This document shows positions 1-7,646 of a stretch of DNA of 35,632 nucleotides, piece after piece. The notes below the pieces were generated by a model that was not told the DNA's origin, ran no database searches, and was given only the letters and a program-made list of their open reading frames with translations. A program made the position numbers and the translations under genes. This DNA is from an uncultured Tenacibaculum sp. (GTDB lineage Bacteria > Bacteroidota > Bacteroidia > Flavobacteriales > Flavobacteriaceae). Numbering within the stretch: position 1 is the stretch's first letter; each line of letters opens with the position of its first letter. The stretch spans positions 1-35,632 of the forward strand of contig NZ_CANLTU010000018.1 of the NCBI RefSeq assembly GCF_947494125.1. The letters run 5' to 3'.

Positions 1-58
1 AACCTTTTTAATGAACTTTTACTAACTTTAAAACCTTACGTTTTTCCCTTAGCGGGTG

Positions 59-88
59 CAAATATAGAACCCTTTTTTAACATAACAA
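59..88 (-). promoter_or_regulatory. Leftward Bacteroidetes-type promoter at the window edge
   Basis: Read on the minus strand, positions 66-59 give TATATTTG, an exact match to the TAnnTTTG -7 element, with TTG (88-86) 19 bases upstream as a -33 element. It would start a transcript near position 54 running out of the left edge, so the gene it serves is not visible. Motif match only. Confidence 0.5.
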
Positions 89-279
89 CACCTTTTTTAA
101 AGTATTTTTTGAAGTTTTTCTCAACTCCTATTCTATCAACACATTAACCGCAATCTTTTTTTATCCCTAACCCTTTTTAAACTGCCTTATTCTTTTTTAA
201 TTCACTTTTATAAGATACTTCTTTCTTATTTTAACCTTATATCTAAACTCTCTTTATTTCCTTTTTAAAGGAACATCTA
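89..279. other. AT-rich intergenic stretch, no gene
   Basis: No coding potential is visible. The stretch is rich in T runs and holds loosely repeated CCTTTTTTAA words (71-80 and 91-100 are identical, with a similar word near 171). A 7-bp inverted repeat (258-264 with 267-273) lies just past the stop of the histidine kinase and could be a weak transcript end, but no U tract follows it. Confidence 0.5.
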
Positions 280-1566
280 TTAATGAGGGTTCTTATTAAT
301 AGTAAAAAAGAACGTAGTTCCTTTTTCTATCTCACTCTCCAACCACACTTTACCTCCTGCTCTTTCTATAATCTTTTTCACCAAAGCCAAACCAATTCCA
401 ACTTCACCTATCTTTTGATCAACATCTAATCTTTGAAACAACTGAAATATCTTATCAAAATACTTACTCTCTATACCTGGCCCGTTATCTTTAACTGAAA
501 ACATATACTCTTTTTCAATTTCTTCACACCTAATCTCCACCTTTTTTCTATCCTTATTATTATGTCTTATCCCATTCTGTATTAAATTTTGAAAAACCTG
601 AATTAATTGTGATTCATTAAAAAACACCTTTGGCATTTTATTTTTTACATCAATTTCACAATACTTACTTTCATTAACTCCTTTTATTTTCCTTACAACA
701 AACTCAACATCTACCTTTCTTAATTCCTTTTCATCTTCCTTATATAGGGAATAGTTTAATATCCCTTCTATAAGTTTATCCATTTGCTCTGCTTGTGCCT
801 TTACCTTACCTAAACCTAAAGCCAATTCTTTATTTCCATCATCAATCGCCACAGCCTCACTCCACTCTGTTAATGTATATATATTTCTCAATGGCTGTTT
901 TAAATCGTGTGATATCACATATGCAAATTCTTCTAAATCGCTATTCCTTTCACTTAATTCTTTTGCTCTGTACTCAAGAGTACTTGTTCTCTCTTTTACT
1001 TTATCTTCTAAACTAATATTAAGCTCTACTAACTTCTGCCTATACCTTATAAATCCATTTAAAATTATAAATGAATACACAAATATGGTTGTTGTTGATA
1101 TTATAATAGCTCCTTCATCTACGATATCTAAATTAGATTTCACTACCCAATAACTCATATGTACAAGTTGCAAAGCACTAAACAACACAATTAACAATCT
1201 ATTATTTAACATTAATACCCCTCCAAACATCACTATAAAAGTCCCCAACAAATAATCTAATGAAAAATTATTTAATGCCACCGTATATGTTAAATAGTGC
1301 TGAAACAACAATAGAGCTATAAAGACAAACACCCCATAATAGTCACTTACAATCTTACTCTTTGTATGCGGCAACAATCCTACAAATAAAAATAGAAAAG
1401 CAAAAAACTCTCTTAAATAAGGAAGTTCCACTGCATTGACATTATAATTAAATATTAATAATGAATATACATATATACCTGGTGAAAGCAAACAAAGAAC
1501 TAAACTATTATTCTTTATCTCGAACGATTCTAAACGTCCAATTCTTTTCAAGAAGTTTGAAAACAT
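280..1566 (-). CDS. Membrane-bound sensor histidine kinase (orphan)
   Basis: A 428-residue sensor kinase of the inner membrane. The first 175 residues hold about six hydrophobic segments (roughly 21-40, 50-66, 77-97, 105-121, 123-142, 154-173) and no recognisable ligand domain, so the input is probably sensed in or at the membrane. A coiled coil (about 176-212) leads to the dimerisation/phosphoacceptor box HDLKQPLRN with His220. The ATPase domain shows the N box (QNLIQNGIRH, 327-336), G1 (DNGPGI, 360-365) and G2 (GIGLALVKKI). The HDLKQPLRN wording and the end of the ATPase domain resemble the phytochrome-type (Cph1-like) kinase subgroup. No response regulator is adjacent, so the partner is encoded elsewhere. 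It is divergent from thrS with a 212-base gap. The family call is firm; the signal is unknown. Confidence 0.9.
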   Translation of the reverse strand: MFSNFLKRIGRLESFEIKNNSLVLCLLSPGIYVYSLLIFNYNVNAVELPYLREFFAFLFLFVGLLPHTKSKIVSDYYGVFVFIALLLFQHYLTYTVALNNFSLDYLLGTFIVMFGGVLMLNNRLLIVLFSALQLVHMSYWVVKSNLDIVDEGAIIISTTTIFVYSFIILNGFIRYRQKLVELNISLEDKVKERTSTLEYRAKELSERNSDLEEFAYVISHDLKQPLRNIYTLTEWSEAVAIDDGNKELALGLGKVKAQAEQMDKLIEGILNYSLYKEDEKELRKVDVEFVVRKIKGVNESKYCEIDVKNKMPKVFFNESQLIQVFQNLIQNGIRHNNKDRKKVEIRCEEIEKEYMFSVKDNGPGIESKYFDKIFQLFQRLDVDQKIGEVGIGLALVKKIIERAGGKVWLESEIEKGTTFFFTINKNPH

Positions 1567-1678
1567 ATTATACAGTATTGTAAACTTTTAAATATAGGGA
1601 TTTCAACTCAATCTCTCCCTTAAGTCTTAAACATTTTTACTCACTTTTTTCCTTAATTATTATTTTTCCTTTGTAAAA

Positions 1679-1699
1679 TACAATAGATTATATATTGTA
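1679..1699. repeat. 7-bp inverted repeat overlapping the thrS -33 element
   Basis: TACAATA (1679-1685) and TATTGTA (1693-1699) are perfect inverted arms around a 7-base centre. The right arm contains the TTG proposed as the thrS -33 element, so a protein bound here would interfere with that promoter. It lies between divergent genes and could serve either. A chance match is possible in DNA this AT-rich. Confidence 0.35.
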
Positions 1700-1725
1700 C
1701 AGCAAACGGTTTTACAATATCTTTG
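1695..1725 (+). promoter_or_regulatory. Promoter of the thrS-infC-rpmI-rplT operon
   Basis: TTG (1695-1697) is followed after 20 bases by TATCTTTG (1718-1725), an exact TAnnTTTG. Expected transcription start is about 1729, giving a leader of about 50 bases before thrS. Confidence 0.7.
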
Positions 1726-1732
1726 CATCTTA

Positions 1733-1756
1733 AAATTTCCACTTGTAAGGAAATTT
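1733..1756 (+). promoter_or_regulatory. Hairpin in the thrS 5' leader
   Basis: AAATTTCC (1733-1740) and GGAAATTT (1749-1756) form a perfect 8-bp stem with an 8-base loop, lying between the predicted transcription start and the thrS start codon. No U tract follows, so it is not a terminator. A role in translational control of thrS is possible; in E. coli, ThrRS binds its own leader, but no homology to that leader is visible. Confidence 0.4.
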
Positions 1757-1778
1757 AACCAAAACATATATTTATATA

Positions 1779-3725
1779 ATGATTAAAATTACATTACCAG
1801 ACGGAAACGTCAAAGAATTTGAAGTGAATAGCACTGCTATGGATGTTGCTAAAAGTATAAGTGAAGGTTTTGCAAGAAACGTGATTTCTGCAAACTTTAA
1901 TGGCACAACCATTGAAACCTCTACTCCGCTAACCACTGATGGTTCTTTAATTTTATATACATTTAATGATGAAGGTGGCAAAAAAGCTTTTTGGCATTCT
2001 TCTGCCCATGTATTAGCACAAGCTATTTTAGAATTTCATCCTAATGCTAAATTAACAATTGGTCCTGCTATTGATAATGGATTCTATTATGATATAGATT
2101 TAGGAGAAAAAACTATTTCTGAAAAAGATTTTTCTACAATTGAAAAGAAATTTCTAGAATTAGCTAGAGGTAAACATGAGTTTAAATTACGCTCTATTTC
2201 TAAAGCTGATGCCTTATCTTATTATAAAGAAGAAGGCAATGAATACAAAGTTGAATTGATTGAGAATTTAACTGATGGCGATATTACTTTTTGTGATCAT
2301 AGTGATTTTACTGACTTATGTAGAGGAGGTCATGTTCCTAATACAGGAATCATTAAAGCCATAAAAGTAATGAATGTTGCTGGCGCCTATTGGAGAGGTG
2401 ATGAGAAGAACAATCAACTAACCCGTATATATGGTATTTCTTTTCCTAAGCAGAAAATGCTTACAGAGTATTTAGAGTTACTAGAAGAAGCTAAAAAACG
2501 TGACCATAGAAAACTTGGTAAAGAATTAGAATTATTTACTTTTTCTCAAAAAGTAGGGCAAGGTTTACCTTTATGGCTACCTAAAGGTGCTGCTTTACGA
2601 GGTAGATTAGAAGATTTCTTAAAGAAAGCTCAGAAAAAAGCTGGATACGAAATGGTGATGACACCACATATTGGTCAAAAAGAGCTTTATGTTACTTCTG
2701 GTCACTATGCAAAATACGGTGAAGATAGTTTTCAACCTATAAGAACTCCTAAAATGGATGAAGAGTTTTTATTAAAACCTATGAACTGCCCTCATCACTG
2801 TGAAGTGTACAATTTCAAACCTCATTCATACAAAGATTTACCTAAACGTTTTGCTGAATTTGGCACCGTATATAGATATGAACAAAGTGGAGAGCTACAT
2901 GGGTTGACTCGTGTTAGAGGTTTTACTCAAGATGACGCTCATATATTTTGTACCCCTGAACAACTAGATGAAGAATTTAAAAATGTTATTGATTTAGTTC
3001 TCTACGTTTTTGGCTCTTTAGGCTTTGAAGATTTTACTGCTCAAGTTTCTGTAAGAGATCCTGAAAATCCAGACAAATACATTGGTTCTGTAGATAATTG
3101 GGAAAAAGCTGAGCAGGCAATTATTAATGCTTCAAAAGATAAAGGCTTAGATTTTGTTATTGAAGAAGGAGAAGCTGCATTTTATGGACCTAAATTAGAC
3201 TTTATGGTTAAAGATGCTTTAGGCAGAAGTTGGCAACTTGGAACTATTCAGGTTGACTATAATTTACCTGAACGTTTTGATTTACAATACAAAGGTAGTG
3301 ACAATGGATTACATCGTCCAGTAATGATTCACCGAGCACCATTTGGTTCTATGGAACGTTTTATTGCTGTTTTACTAGAGCATACTGGGGGTAACTTCCC
3401 TCTTTGGTTGACTCCTGAGCAAGTTATTGTACTGCCAATCAGTGAGAAATATCAAAAATATACTAAAAAAGTTTTAACTTTGTTAGAAAATTCCGAAATT
3501 CGCGCCCTCGTAGACAATCGAAGTGAGAAGACAGGGAGAAAGATTCGTGATGCCGAAGTAAGCAAAATACCTTTTATGGTTATTGTTGGTGAGAAGGAAG
3601 AACAAGACGGAACTGTGTCTGTAAGAAAACATGGTGAAGGAGATATAGGTACATTTACTATTGAAGAATTTATTTCTTTAATACAAGAAGAAGTTAATAA
3701 GACATTAGTTCCTTTTGGAAACTAA
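1779..3725 (+). CDS. thrS: Threonyl-tRNA synthetase
   Basis: Charges tRNA(Thr) with threonine in the cytoplasm. The 648-residue length is normal for a full bacterial ThrRS. Domains in order: N-terminal TGS domain (about 1-62), editing domain with the HxxxH motif (His73, His77) and a [10 protein letters not shown] segment, class II catalytic core with the zinc-binding MNCPHHCE region, motif 2 ([23 protein letters not shown], from about 366) and motif 3 ([11 protein letters not shown], about 517), then the anticodon-binding domain starting [16 protein letters not shown] 1779 matches the usual MIKITLPDG start. It is the first gene of the thrS-infC-rpmI-rplT operon, with 31 bases to infC and no terminator between. 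Nothing appears broken. Confidence 0.98.
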   Translation: MIKITLPDGNVKEFEVNSTAMDVAKSISEGFARNVISANFNGTTIETSTPLTTDGSLILYTFNDEGGKKAFWHSSAHVLAQAILEFHPNAKLTIGPAIDNGFYYDIDLGEKTISEKDFSTIEKKFLELARGKHEFKLRSISKADALSYYKEEGNEYKVELIENLTDGDITFCDHSDFTDLCRGGHVPNTGIIKAIKVMNVAGAYWRGDEKNNQLTRIYGISFPKQKMLTEYLELLEEAKKRDHRKLGKELELFTFSQKVGQGLPLWLPKGAALRGRLEDFLKKAQKKAGYEMVMTPHIGQKELYVTSGHYAKYGEDSFQPIRTPKMDEEFLLKPMNCPHHCEVYNFKPHSYKDLPKRFAEFGTVYRYEQSGELHGLTRVRGFTQDDAHIFCTPEQLDEEFKNVIDLVLYVFGSLGFEDFTAQVSVRDPENPDKYIGSVDNWEKAEQAIINASKDKGLDFVIEEGEAAFYGPKLDFMVKDALGRSWQLGTIQVDYNLPERFDLQYKGSDNGLHRPVMIHRAPFGSMERFIAVLLEHTGGNFPLWLTPEQVIVLPISEKYQKYTKKVLTLLENSEIRALVDNRSEKTGRKIRDAEVSKIPFMVIVGEKEEQDGTVSVRKHGEGDIGTFTIEEFISLIQEEVNKTLVPFGN

Positions 3726-3756
3726 AAAATAGATAATAATTTTAAATTTATAGGCC

Positions 3757-4317
3757 ATAGCAATTAGAAGAAGAGGCGGACGTAGACCGCTGAGAGTAAT
3801 TAAAGAAGATCAACATAGAATTAATGATAAAATTAAATATGTTGACGAAGTTCGTCTTGTAGGCGAGAACATTGAGGTTGGTGTATATCCTTTAGCTAAA
3901 GCTAAAGAAATAGCACGAGAGCAAGAACTAGATTTGGTTGAAATTTCACCTAAAGCTGTTCCTCCTGTTTGTAAAGTTATTGATTACAAAAAGTTTTTGT
4001 ACGAGCAAAAGAAACGAGAAAAAGCTTTAAAATCGAAAGCCACTAAGGTTATCGTTAAAGAAATTCGTTTCGGACCTCAAACTGATGAGCATGATTATGA
4101 ATTTAAAAAGAAACATGCTATTAAGTTTTTACAAGATGGAGCTAAATTAAAAGCTTTTGTTTTCTTCAAAGGACGTTCTATAGTATTTAAAGAACAAGGG
4201 CAGATTTTATTATTAAAATTAGCTCAAGAATTAGAAGAATATGGTAAGGTAGAACAAATGCCTAAACTAGAAGGAAAACGTATGATTATGTTTATTGCTC
4301 CTAAGAAAGCAAAATAA
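3757..4317 (+). CDS. infC: Translation initiation factor IF-3, non-AUG start
   Basis: Binds the 30S subunit, prevents premature 50S joining and checks the start codon. The conserved body ([20 protein letters not shown], then [17 protein letters not shown] and [13 protein letters not shown]) is typical of Flavobacteriaceae IF-3. No ATG, GTG or TTG fits the N-terminus: in frame, after the stop codon TAG at 3751, the reading is GCC ATA GCA ATT AGA AGA AGA GGC, giving (M)[23 protein letters not shown] chose ATA 3757, which gives an MAIRR-type start and 186 residues; ATT 3763 (184 residues) is the alternative, and ATT is the start used by E. coli infC. The in-frame TTG at 3934 would remove the conserved KEDQHRIN region and is not the start. 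A non-AUG start is the known basis of IF-3 autoregulation. Confidence 0.9.
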   Translation: MAIRRRGGRRPLRVIKEDQHRINDKIKYVDEVRLVGENIEVGVYPLAKAKEIAREQELDLVEISPKAVPPVCKVIDYKKFLYEQKKREKALKSKATKVIVKEIRFGPQTDEHDYEFKKKHAIKFLQDGAKLKAFVFFKGRSIVFKEQGQILLLKLAQELEEYGKVEQMPKLEGKRMIMFIAPKKAK

Positions 4318-4362
4318 CATTATCTTTTATAAAATATAAGCAAGATAAACTAAAAAACAAAG

Positions 4363-4560
4363 ATGCCTAAAATTAAAACAAAGTCTAGTGCCAAGAAACG
4401 TTTCAAGTTAACTGGTTCTGGGAAAATCAAAAGAAAGCACGCGTTCAAAAGTCACATCTTAACAAAGAAGTCTAAAAAACGTAAGCTTGCATTAACTCAT
4501 TCGACTTTAGTTCACAAGTCTGATGAAGCTAATATTAAGCAACAATTAGTATTAAAATAA
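4363..4560 (+). CDS. rpmI: 50S ribosomal protein L35
   Basis: A 65-residue, very basic ribosomal protein beginning [21 protein letters not shown], the standard L35 N-terminus, with the [20 protein letters not shown] core. It is third in the thrS-infC-rpmI-rplT operon, 45 bases after infC. In that gap TTATCTT (4320-4326) and AAGATAA (4342-4348) can pair around a 15-base loop. Length and order match the canonical operon. Confidence 0.97.
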   Translation: MPKIKTKSSAKKRFKLTGSGKIKRKHAFKSHILTKKSKKRKLALTHSTLVHKSDEANIKQQLVLK

Positions 4561-4650
4561 TTGTTAGCCAGGGAATTTAATTATTAACCATGGAGTTGGG
4601 CTCAATTAAGTATCGAAATTCGATCGCCTACTACAAAAAACATTTGAATT
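4561..4650 (+). promoter_or_regulatory. Structured 90-base spacer before rplT, possible L20 regulatory region
   Basis: The spacer is long for this operon and not purely AT-rich. ATCGAA (4612-4617) and TTCGAT (4619-4624) are perfect inverted arms around one base, and GAG/CTC can pair around 4594-4604. No U tract follows and no -7/-33 pair is convincing. L20 represses its own operon by binding RNA in other phyla (Gammaproteobacteria, Firmicutes); this spacer is a reasonable place for such a site, but no match to those leaders was shown. Confidence 0.3.
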
Positions 4651-4995
4651 ATGCCAAGATCAGTAAATTCAGTAGCCTCAAGAAGAAGAAGAAAAAAAAT
4701 CTTGAAGCAAGCAAAAGGTTACTTTGGAAGACGTAAAAACGTTTACACAGTAGCAAAAAACGCGGTAGAGAAAGCAATGACATATGCTTATCGTGACCGT
4801 AAAAACAATAAGAGAAACTTCCGTTCATTATGGATTCAACGTATTAACGCTGGAGCTCGTCAGTTTGGAATGTCTTACTCTCAGTTTATGGGGAAAGTAA
4901 AAGCTAATAATATCGAATTAAACCGTAAGGTTTTAGCTGATTTAGCTATGAACAACCCAGAAGCTTTTAAGGCCATTGTAGAAAAAGTAAAATAA
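4651..4995 (+). CDS. rplT: 50S ribosomal protein L20
   Basis: A 114-residue ribosomal protein that binds 23S rRNA directly and is needed early in 50S assembly. The N-terminus [30 protein letters not shown] and the central block [35 protein letters not shown] are diagnostic. Last gene of the translation operon, followed 23 bases after its stop by a strong intrinsic terminator. In other phyla L20 is also the autoregulator of infC-rpmI-rplT expression. Confidence 0.98.
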   Translation: MPRSVNSVASRRRRKKILKQAKGYFGRRKNVYTVAKNAVEKAMTYAYRDRKNNKRNFRSLWIQRINAGARQFGMSYSQFMGKVKANNIELNRKVLADLAMNNPEAFKAIVEKVK

Positions 4996-5018
4996 GTTTC
5001 ATAACCTTGCTTATACTA

Positions 5019-5047
5019 AAAACCCAAACTTAAACGTTTGGGTTTTT
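5019..5047 (+). terminator. Intrinsic terminator of the thrS-rplT operon
   Basis: CCCAAAC (5023-5029) and GTTTGGG (5036-5042) form a 7-bp stem, extended by AAAA/TTTT, with a 6-base loop and a run of T directly after. Confidence 0.9.
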
Positions 5048-5090
5048 TTAAACCATTATCATTCATTATTTGAACATAAAATCTTCACCT

Positions 5091-5678
5091 ATGAAAACTT
5101 TAAAAATATTATTCGTTTTTATATTTACTCAAAGCATCATTGCTCAAAACACGAGTAAAATTGAACAACCAAACACTGTTGAAAATCAATTTAAAAAACT
5201 TTATAAAAACTCTAATAATTATCAGATTTATAAAGTTATTAAAAAGAACGAGTTTTTAAGCTTACAAAAAAACATATTAGACAGTGTTAAAGTTATAAAA
5301 AAAGATGCCGTTTCTAAACAACTCAAAATAAACGAGCAATTAAAGAATATTACTTCTTTGCAAACAAAAATTGACACTTTAAAAAGTAACCTATCTGTTT
5401 CTATAGAAAAAGAAGATGCAATTTCTTTTATAGGTATACCTCTAAAAAAGAGTGCTTATAATAGTATTTTATGGAGTATTATTGGAGCACTTCTTTTTGG
5501 TTTAGCTTTTTTCATATACCGTTTTAAAAACAGTAATACCGTTACTAAAGAAACTAAAGATTTACTAATTGATGTTGAACATGAATTTGAGCAATACAAA
5601 AGAAACTCTATTGATAAAGAGCAAAAATTAAGACGTCAATTACAGGATGAAATTAACAAACAGCGTGGTGTAAATTAA
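5091..5678 (+). CDS. Exported single-pass membrane protein with coiled coils, function unknown
   Basis: A 195-residue protein starting at ATG 5091 (MKTLKILFVFIFTQSIIAQ), which gives a clean signal peptide; an in-frame TTG at 5070 would place seven residues before it and is less likely. After the signal comes a long charged, helical region predicted to form coiled coil (about 40-115), a transmembrane segment (SILWSIIGALLFGLAFFIYRF, about 125-148) and a C-terminal coiled coil (DVEHEFEQYKRN to the end). This architecture is conserved in Flavobacteriaceae; from memory, homologues are sometimes labelled tRNA (guanine-N1)-methyltransferase, but there is no SPOUT methyltransferase fold or SAM-binding knot here and the label looks wrong. 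It follows the rplT terminator and faces fhs. No function is assigned. Confidence 0.8.
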   Translation: MKTLKILFVFIFTQSIIAQNTSKIEQPNTVENQFKKLYKNSNNYQIYKVIKKNEFLSLQKNILDSVKVIKKDAVSKQLKINEQLKNITSLQTKIDTLKSNLSVSIEKEDAISFIGIPLKKSAYNSILWSIIGALLFGLAFFIYRFKNSNTVTKETKDLLIDVEHEFEQYKRNSIDKEQKLRRQLQDEINKQRGVN

Positions 5679-5717
5679 TATCTTTAAATATAATAACCAC
5701 AAAAGTTTTCAAATAAA

Positions 5718-5744
5718 AAATCCCGAGCACTAAGCTCGGGATTT
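5718..5744. terminator. Bidirectional intrinsic terminator between convergent genes
   Basis: An 11-bp perfect stem (5718-5728 with 5734-5744, core TCCCGAGC/GCTCGGGA) with a 5-base loop lies between the stops of the coiled-coil protein (+) and fhs (-). A-rich DNA on the left and T-rich DNA on the right allow it to work from both sides. Confidence 0.85.
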
Positions 5745-5766
5745 ATATTTTCTATAATCTTTTATT

Positions 5767-7443
5767 TTATGATAGTCCAGATATTACTCCCTCATTATTA
5801 ATTGTCATGTTTTCTGAAGCTGGTATAGCTGGCAAACCAGGCATACGCATCATTTTTCCTAAAATAGGAATAATAAATTGAGCTCCTGCTGCTATTTCTA
5901 TTTCACGAACGGTTACTGTAAAACCTTCAGGTCTTCCAATTAATTTATCGTTATCTGAAAATGATTTTTGCGTTTTGGCCATACATACTGCAAAATCATT
6001 AAAACCTAAACGATCTATTCTTCTTAAATTTAATTGTGCTTTTTTACTATATTCTACTTTCTCTGCTCCGTAAATTTCTTTAGCAATTATTTCTATTTTC
6101 TCTTTAACAGGACTTTTCCAATTATACAATGGTTTAAATTGTGTTGCCTTGTTTTCTACAATATCAACTACTGCATTTGCTAAATTCTTGGTTCCTTCTC
6201 CTCCTTTTGCCCATCCTTCAGAAACTACAGCTTTTACTCCAAGTTTATCACAAGCATCAATCACAAAATTTACTTCCTCTTCAGAATCTGAAATAAATGA
6301 ATTAATCGCAACTACTGGTTCAATATTATACTTACGTATATTTTCAATATGCTTTTCTAAATTTTTAAAACCCTCTTGAACTTGTTCTATATTTGGCGTA
6401 TTGTATTCTTCTTTAGAAGCCCCTCCATGGTGACGTAAAGCTCTAACAGTTGCAACTAACACTACACACTTAGGATTTAACCTTGCATATTGTGATTTAA
6501 TATTTAAGAATTTCTCAGCTCCTAAATCTGCTCCGAAACCTGCTTCTGTTACTACATAATTAGATAATGACAATCCCATTTTTGTTGCAATAATTGTATT
6601 TGTTCCTTGGGCTATGTTTGCAAAAGGCCCTCCATGAATAATTGCTGGATTTTCTTCTAATGTTTGTACTAAGTTTGGTTTTATTGCATCCTTTAATAAA
6701 ATAGCCATTGCATCTTGAGCTTTTAAATCGCTAGCAAAAATTGGTTTTTTATCAAAAGTAAATCCTATAAAAATATTACCTAATCGTTTTTTTAAATCAT
6801 CAAAATCTGTAGCCATACAAAGTATTGCCATTACTTCAGATGCTGGTGTAATGTTAAATCCATCTTCACGAGGAATTCCGTTTGCAGTTCCACCTAGTCC
6901 AATAGTAATATTACGTAAAGCTCGATCGTTCATATCAATAACGCGTTTCCATAAAATGGTACGAGGATCAATATTCAAATTATTTGTTTTACTCTGTAAG
7001 TTATTATCAATTAATGCGGATAATAAATTGTTTGCCTTTTCTATTGCATTGAAATCCCCTGTAAAATGAAGGTTTATATCTTCCATAGGTACCACTTGAG
7101 AATACCCTCCACCAGCAGCTCCACCTTTTATTCCAAAAACAGGACCTAATGAAGGTTCTCGTAATACAACAGTTGCTTGTTTACCTACTTTATTCAATCC
7201 TTCAGTTAAACCTATTGAAACTGTAGTTTTCCCTTCGCCCGCAGGCGTTGGAGTTAAAGCAGTTACTAATATCAAGTTATTTTCTTTAACTTTATCATCA
7301 TCTATTAAACTTAATGGTAATTTAGCTTTGTATTTACCATACATTTCTAAATCATCTTCTTTTACATTAAGCTTATTTGCCACATACTTAATGTGCTGTA
7401 AATCTTTTGCTTGAGCTATCTCAATATCGGTTAAATGCGCCAT
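5767..7443 (-). CDS. fhs: Formate-tetrahydrofolate ligase (10-formyl-THF synthetase)
   Basis: Makes 10-formyl-THF from formate, ATP and tetrahydrofolate for one-carbon metabolism. I start it at ATG 7443 (MAHLTDIEIAQAKDLQHI), giving 558 residues, the usual family size; the frame stays open to 7536 but the extra 31 residues are hydrophobic, AT-rich and unlike the family. Signatures seen: P-loop TPTPAGEGKTT (about 64-74), FGIKGGAAGGGYSQVVPMEDINLHFTGDF (FTHFS signature) and VATVRALRHHGG. It stands alone, convergent with the preceding gene and divergent from secDF, with about 200 bases in between. A weak leftward -7-like word (TATATTTA on the minus strand near 7490) lies upstream. Complete and intact. 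Confidence 0.97.
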   Translation of the reverse strand: MAHLTDIEIAQAKDLQHIKYVANKLNVKEDDLEMYGKYKAKLPLSLIDDDKVKENNLILVTALTPTPAGEGKTTVSIGLTEGLNKVGKQATVVLREPSLGPVFGIKGGAAGGGYSQVVPMEDINLHFTGDFNAIEKANNLLSALIDNNLQSKTNNLNIDPRTILWKRVIDMNDRALRNITIGLGGTANGIPREDGFNITPASEVMAILCMATDFDDLKKRLGNIFIGFTFDKKPIFASDLKAQDAMAILLKDAIKPNLVQTLEENPAIIHGGPFANIAQGTNTIIATKMGLSLSNYVVTEAGFGADLGAEKFLNIKSQYARLNPKCVVLVATVRALRHHGGASKEEYNTPNIEQVQEGFKNLEKHIENIRKYNIEPVVAINSFISDSEEEVNFVIDACDKLGVKAVVSEGWAKGGEGTKNLANAVVDIVENKATQFKPLYNWKSPVKEKIEIIAKEIYGAEKVEYSKKAQLNLRRIDRLGFNDFAVCMAKTQKSFSDNDKLIGRPEGFTVTVREIEIAAGAQFIIPILGKMMRMPGLPAIPASENMTINNEGVISGLS

Positions 7444-7580
7444 AGCGAATTGTATAAATTTAAGTTGTTTATTTTGCTTAAAAAGCAGGTAAATATACAT
7501 AATATAATTCCCATAAAAACTTCCATTTATTAGCATTTTTTAACTAATCATATACTAAACAGATAAATATGACAAAAGAA

Positions 7581-7611
7581 TTGGCAAATCTTTTTTGAAA
7601 TACTATATTTG
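7581..7611 (+). promoter_or_regulatory. Promoter of secDF
   Basis: TTG (7581-7583), a 20-base spacer and TATATTTG (7604-7611). Predicted transcription start is about 7615, 32 bases before the secDF ATG. Confidence 0.75.
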
Positions 7612-7646
7612 CACGTTCTAAAAAAAGTCGATTTAAATTAATAAAA

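Noticed and set aside
3934..4317. infC starting at the in-frame TTG
   Set aside because: The 59 codons upstream encode conserved IF-3 residues (KEDQHRIN and following), so the real start lies further upstream at a non-AUG codon.
5070..5090. TTG start for the coiled-coil membrane protein
   Set aside because: ATG 5091 gives a clean signal peptide; the upstream codons would spoil it.
7444..7536. Longer N-terminus of formate-tetrahydrofolate ligase
   Set aside because: The extra 31 residues are hydrophobic and not family-like, and MAHLTDIEIAQ at 7443 is the usual start.
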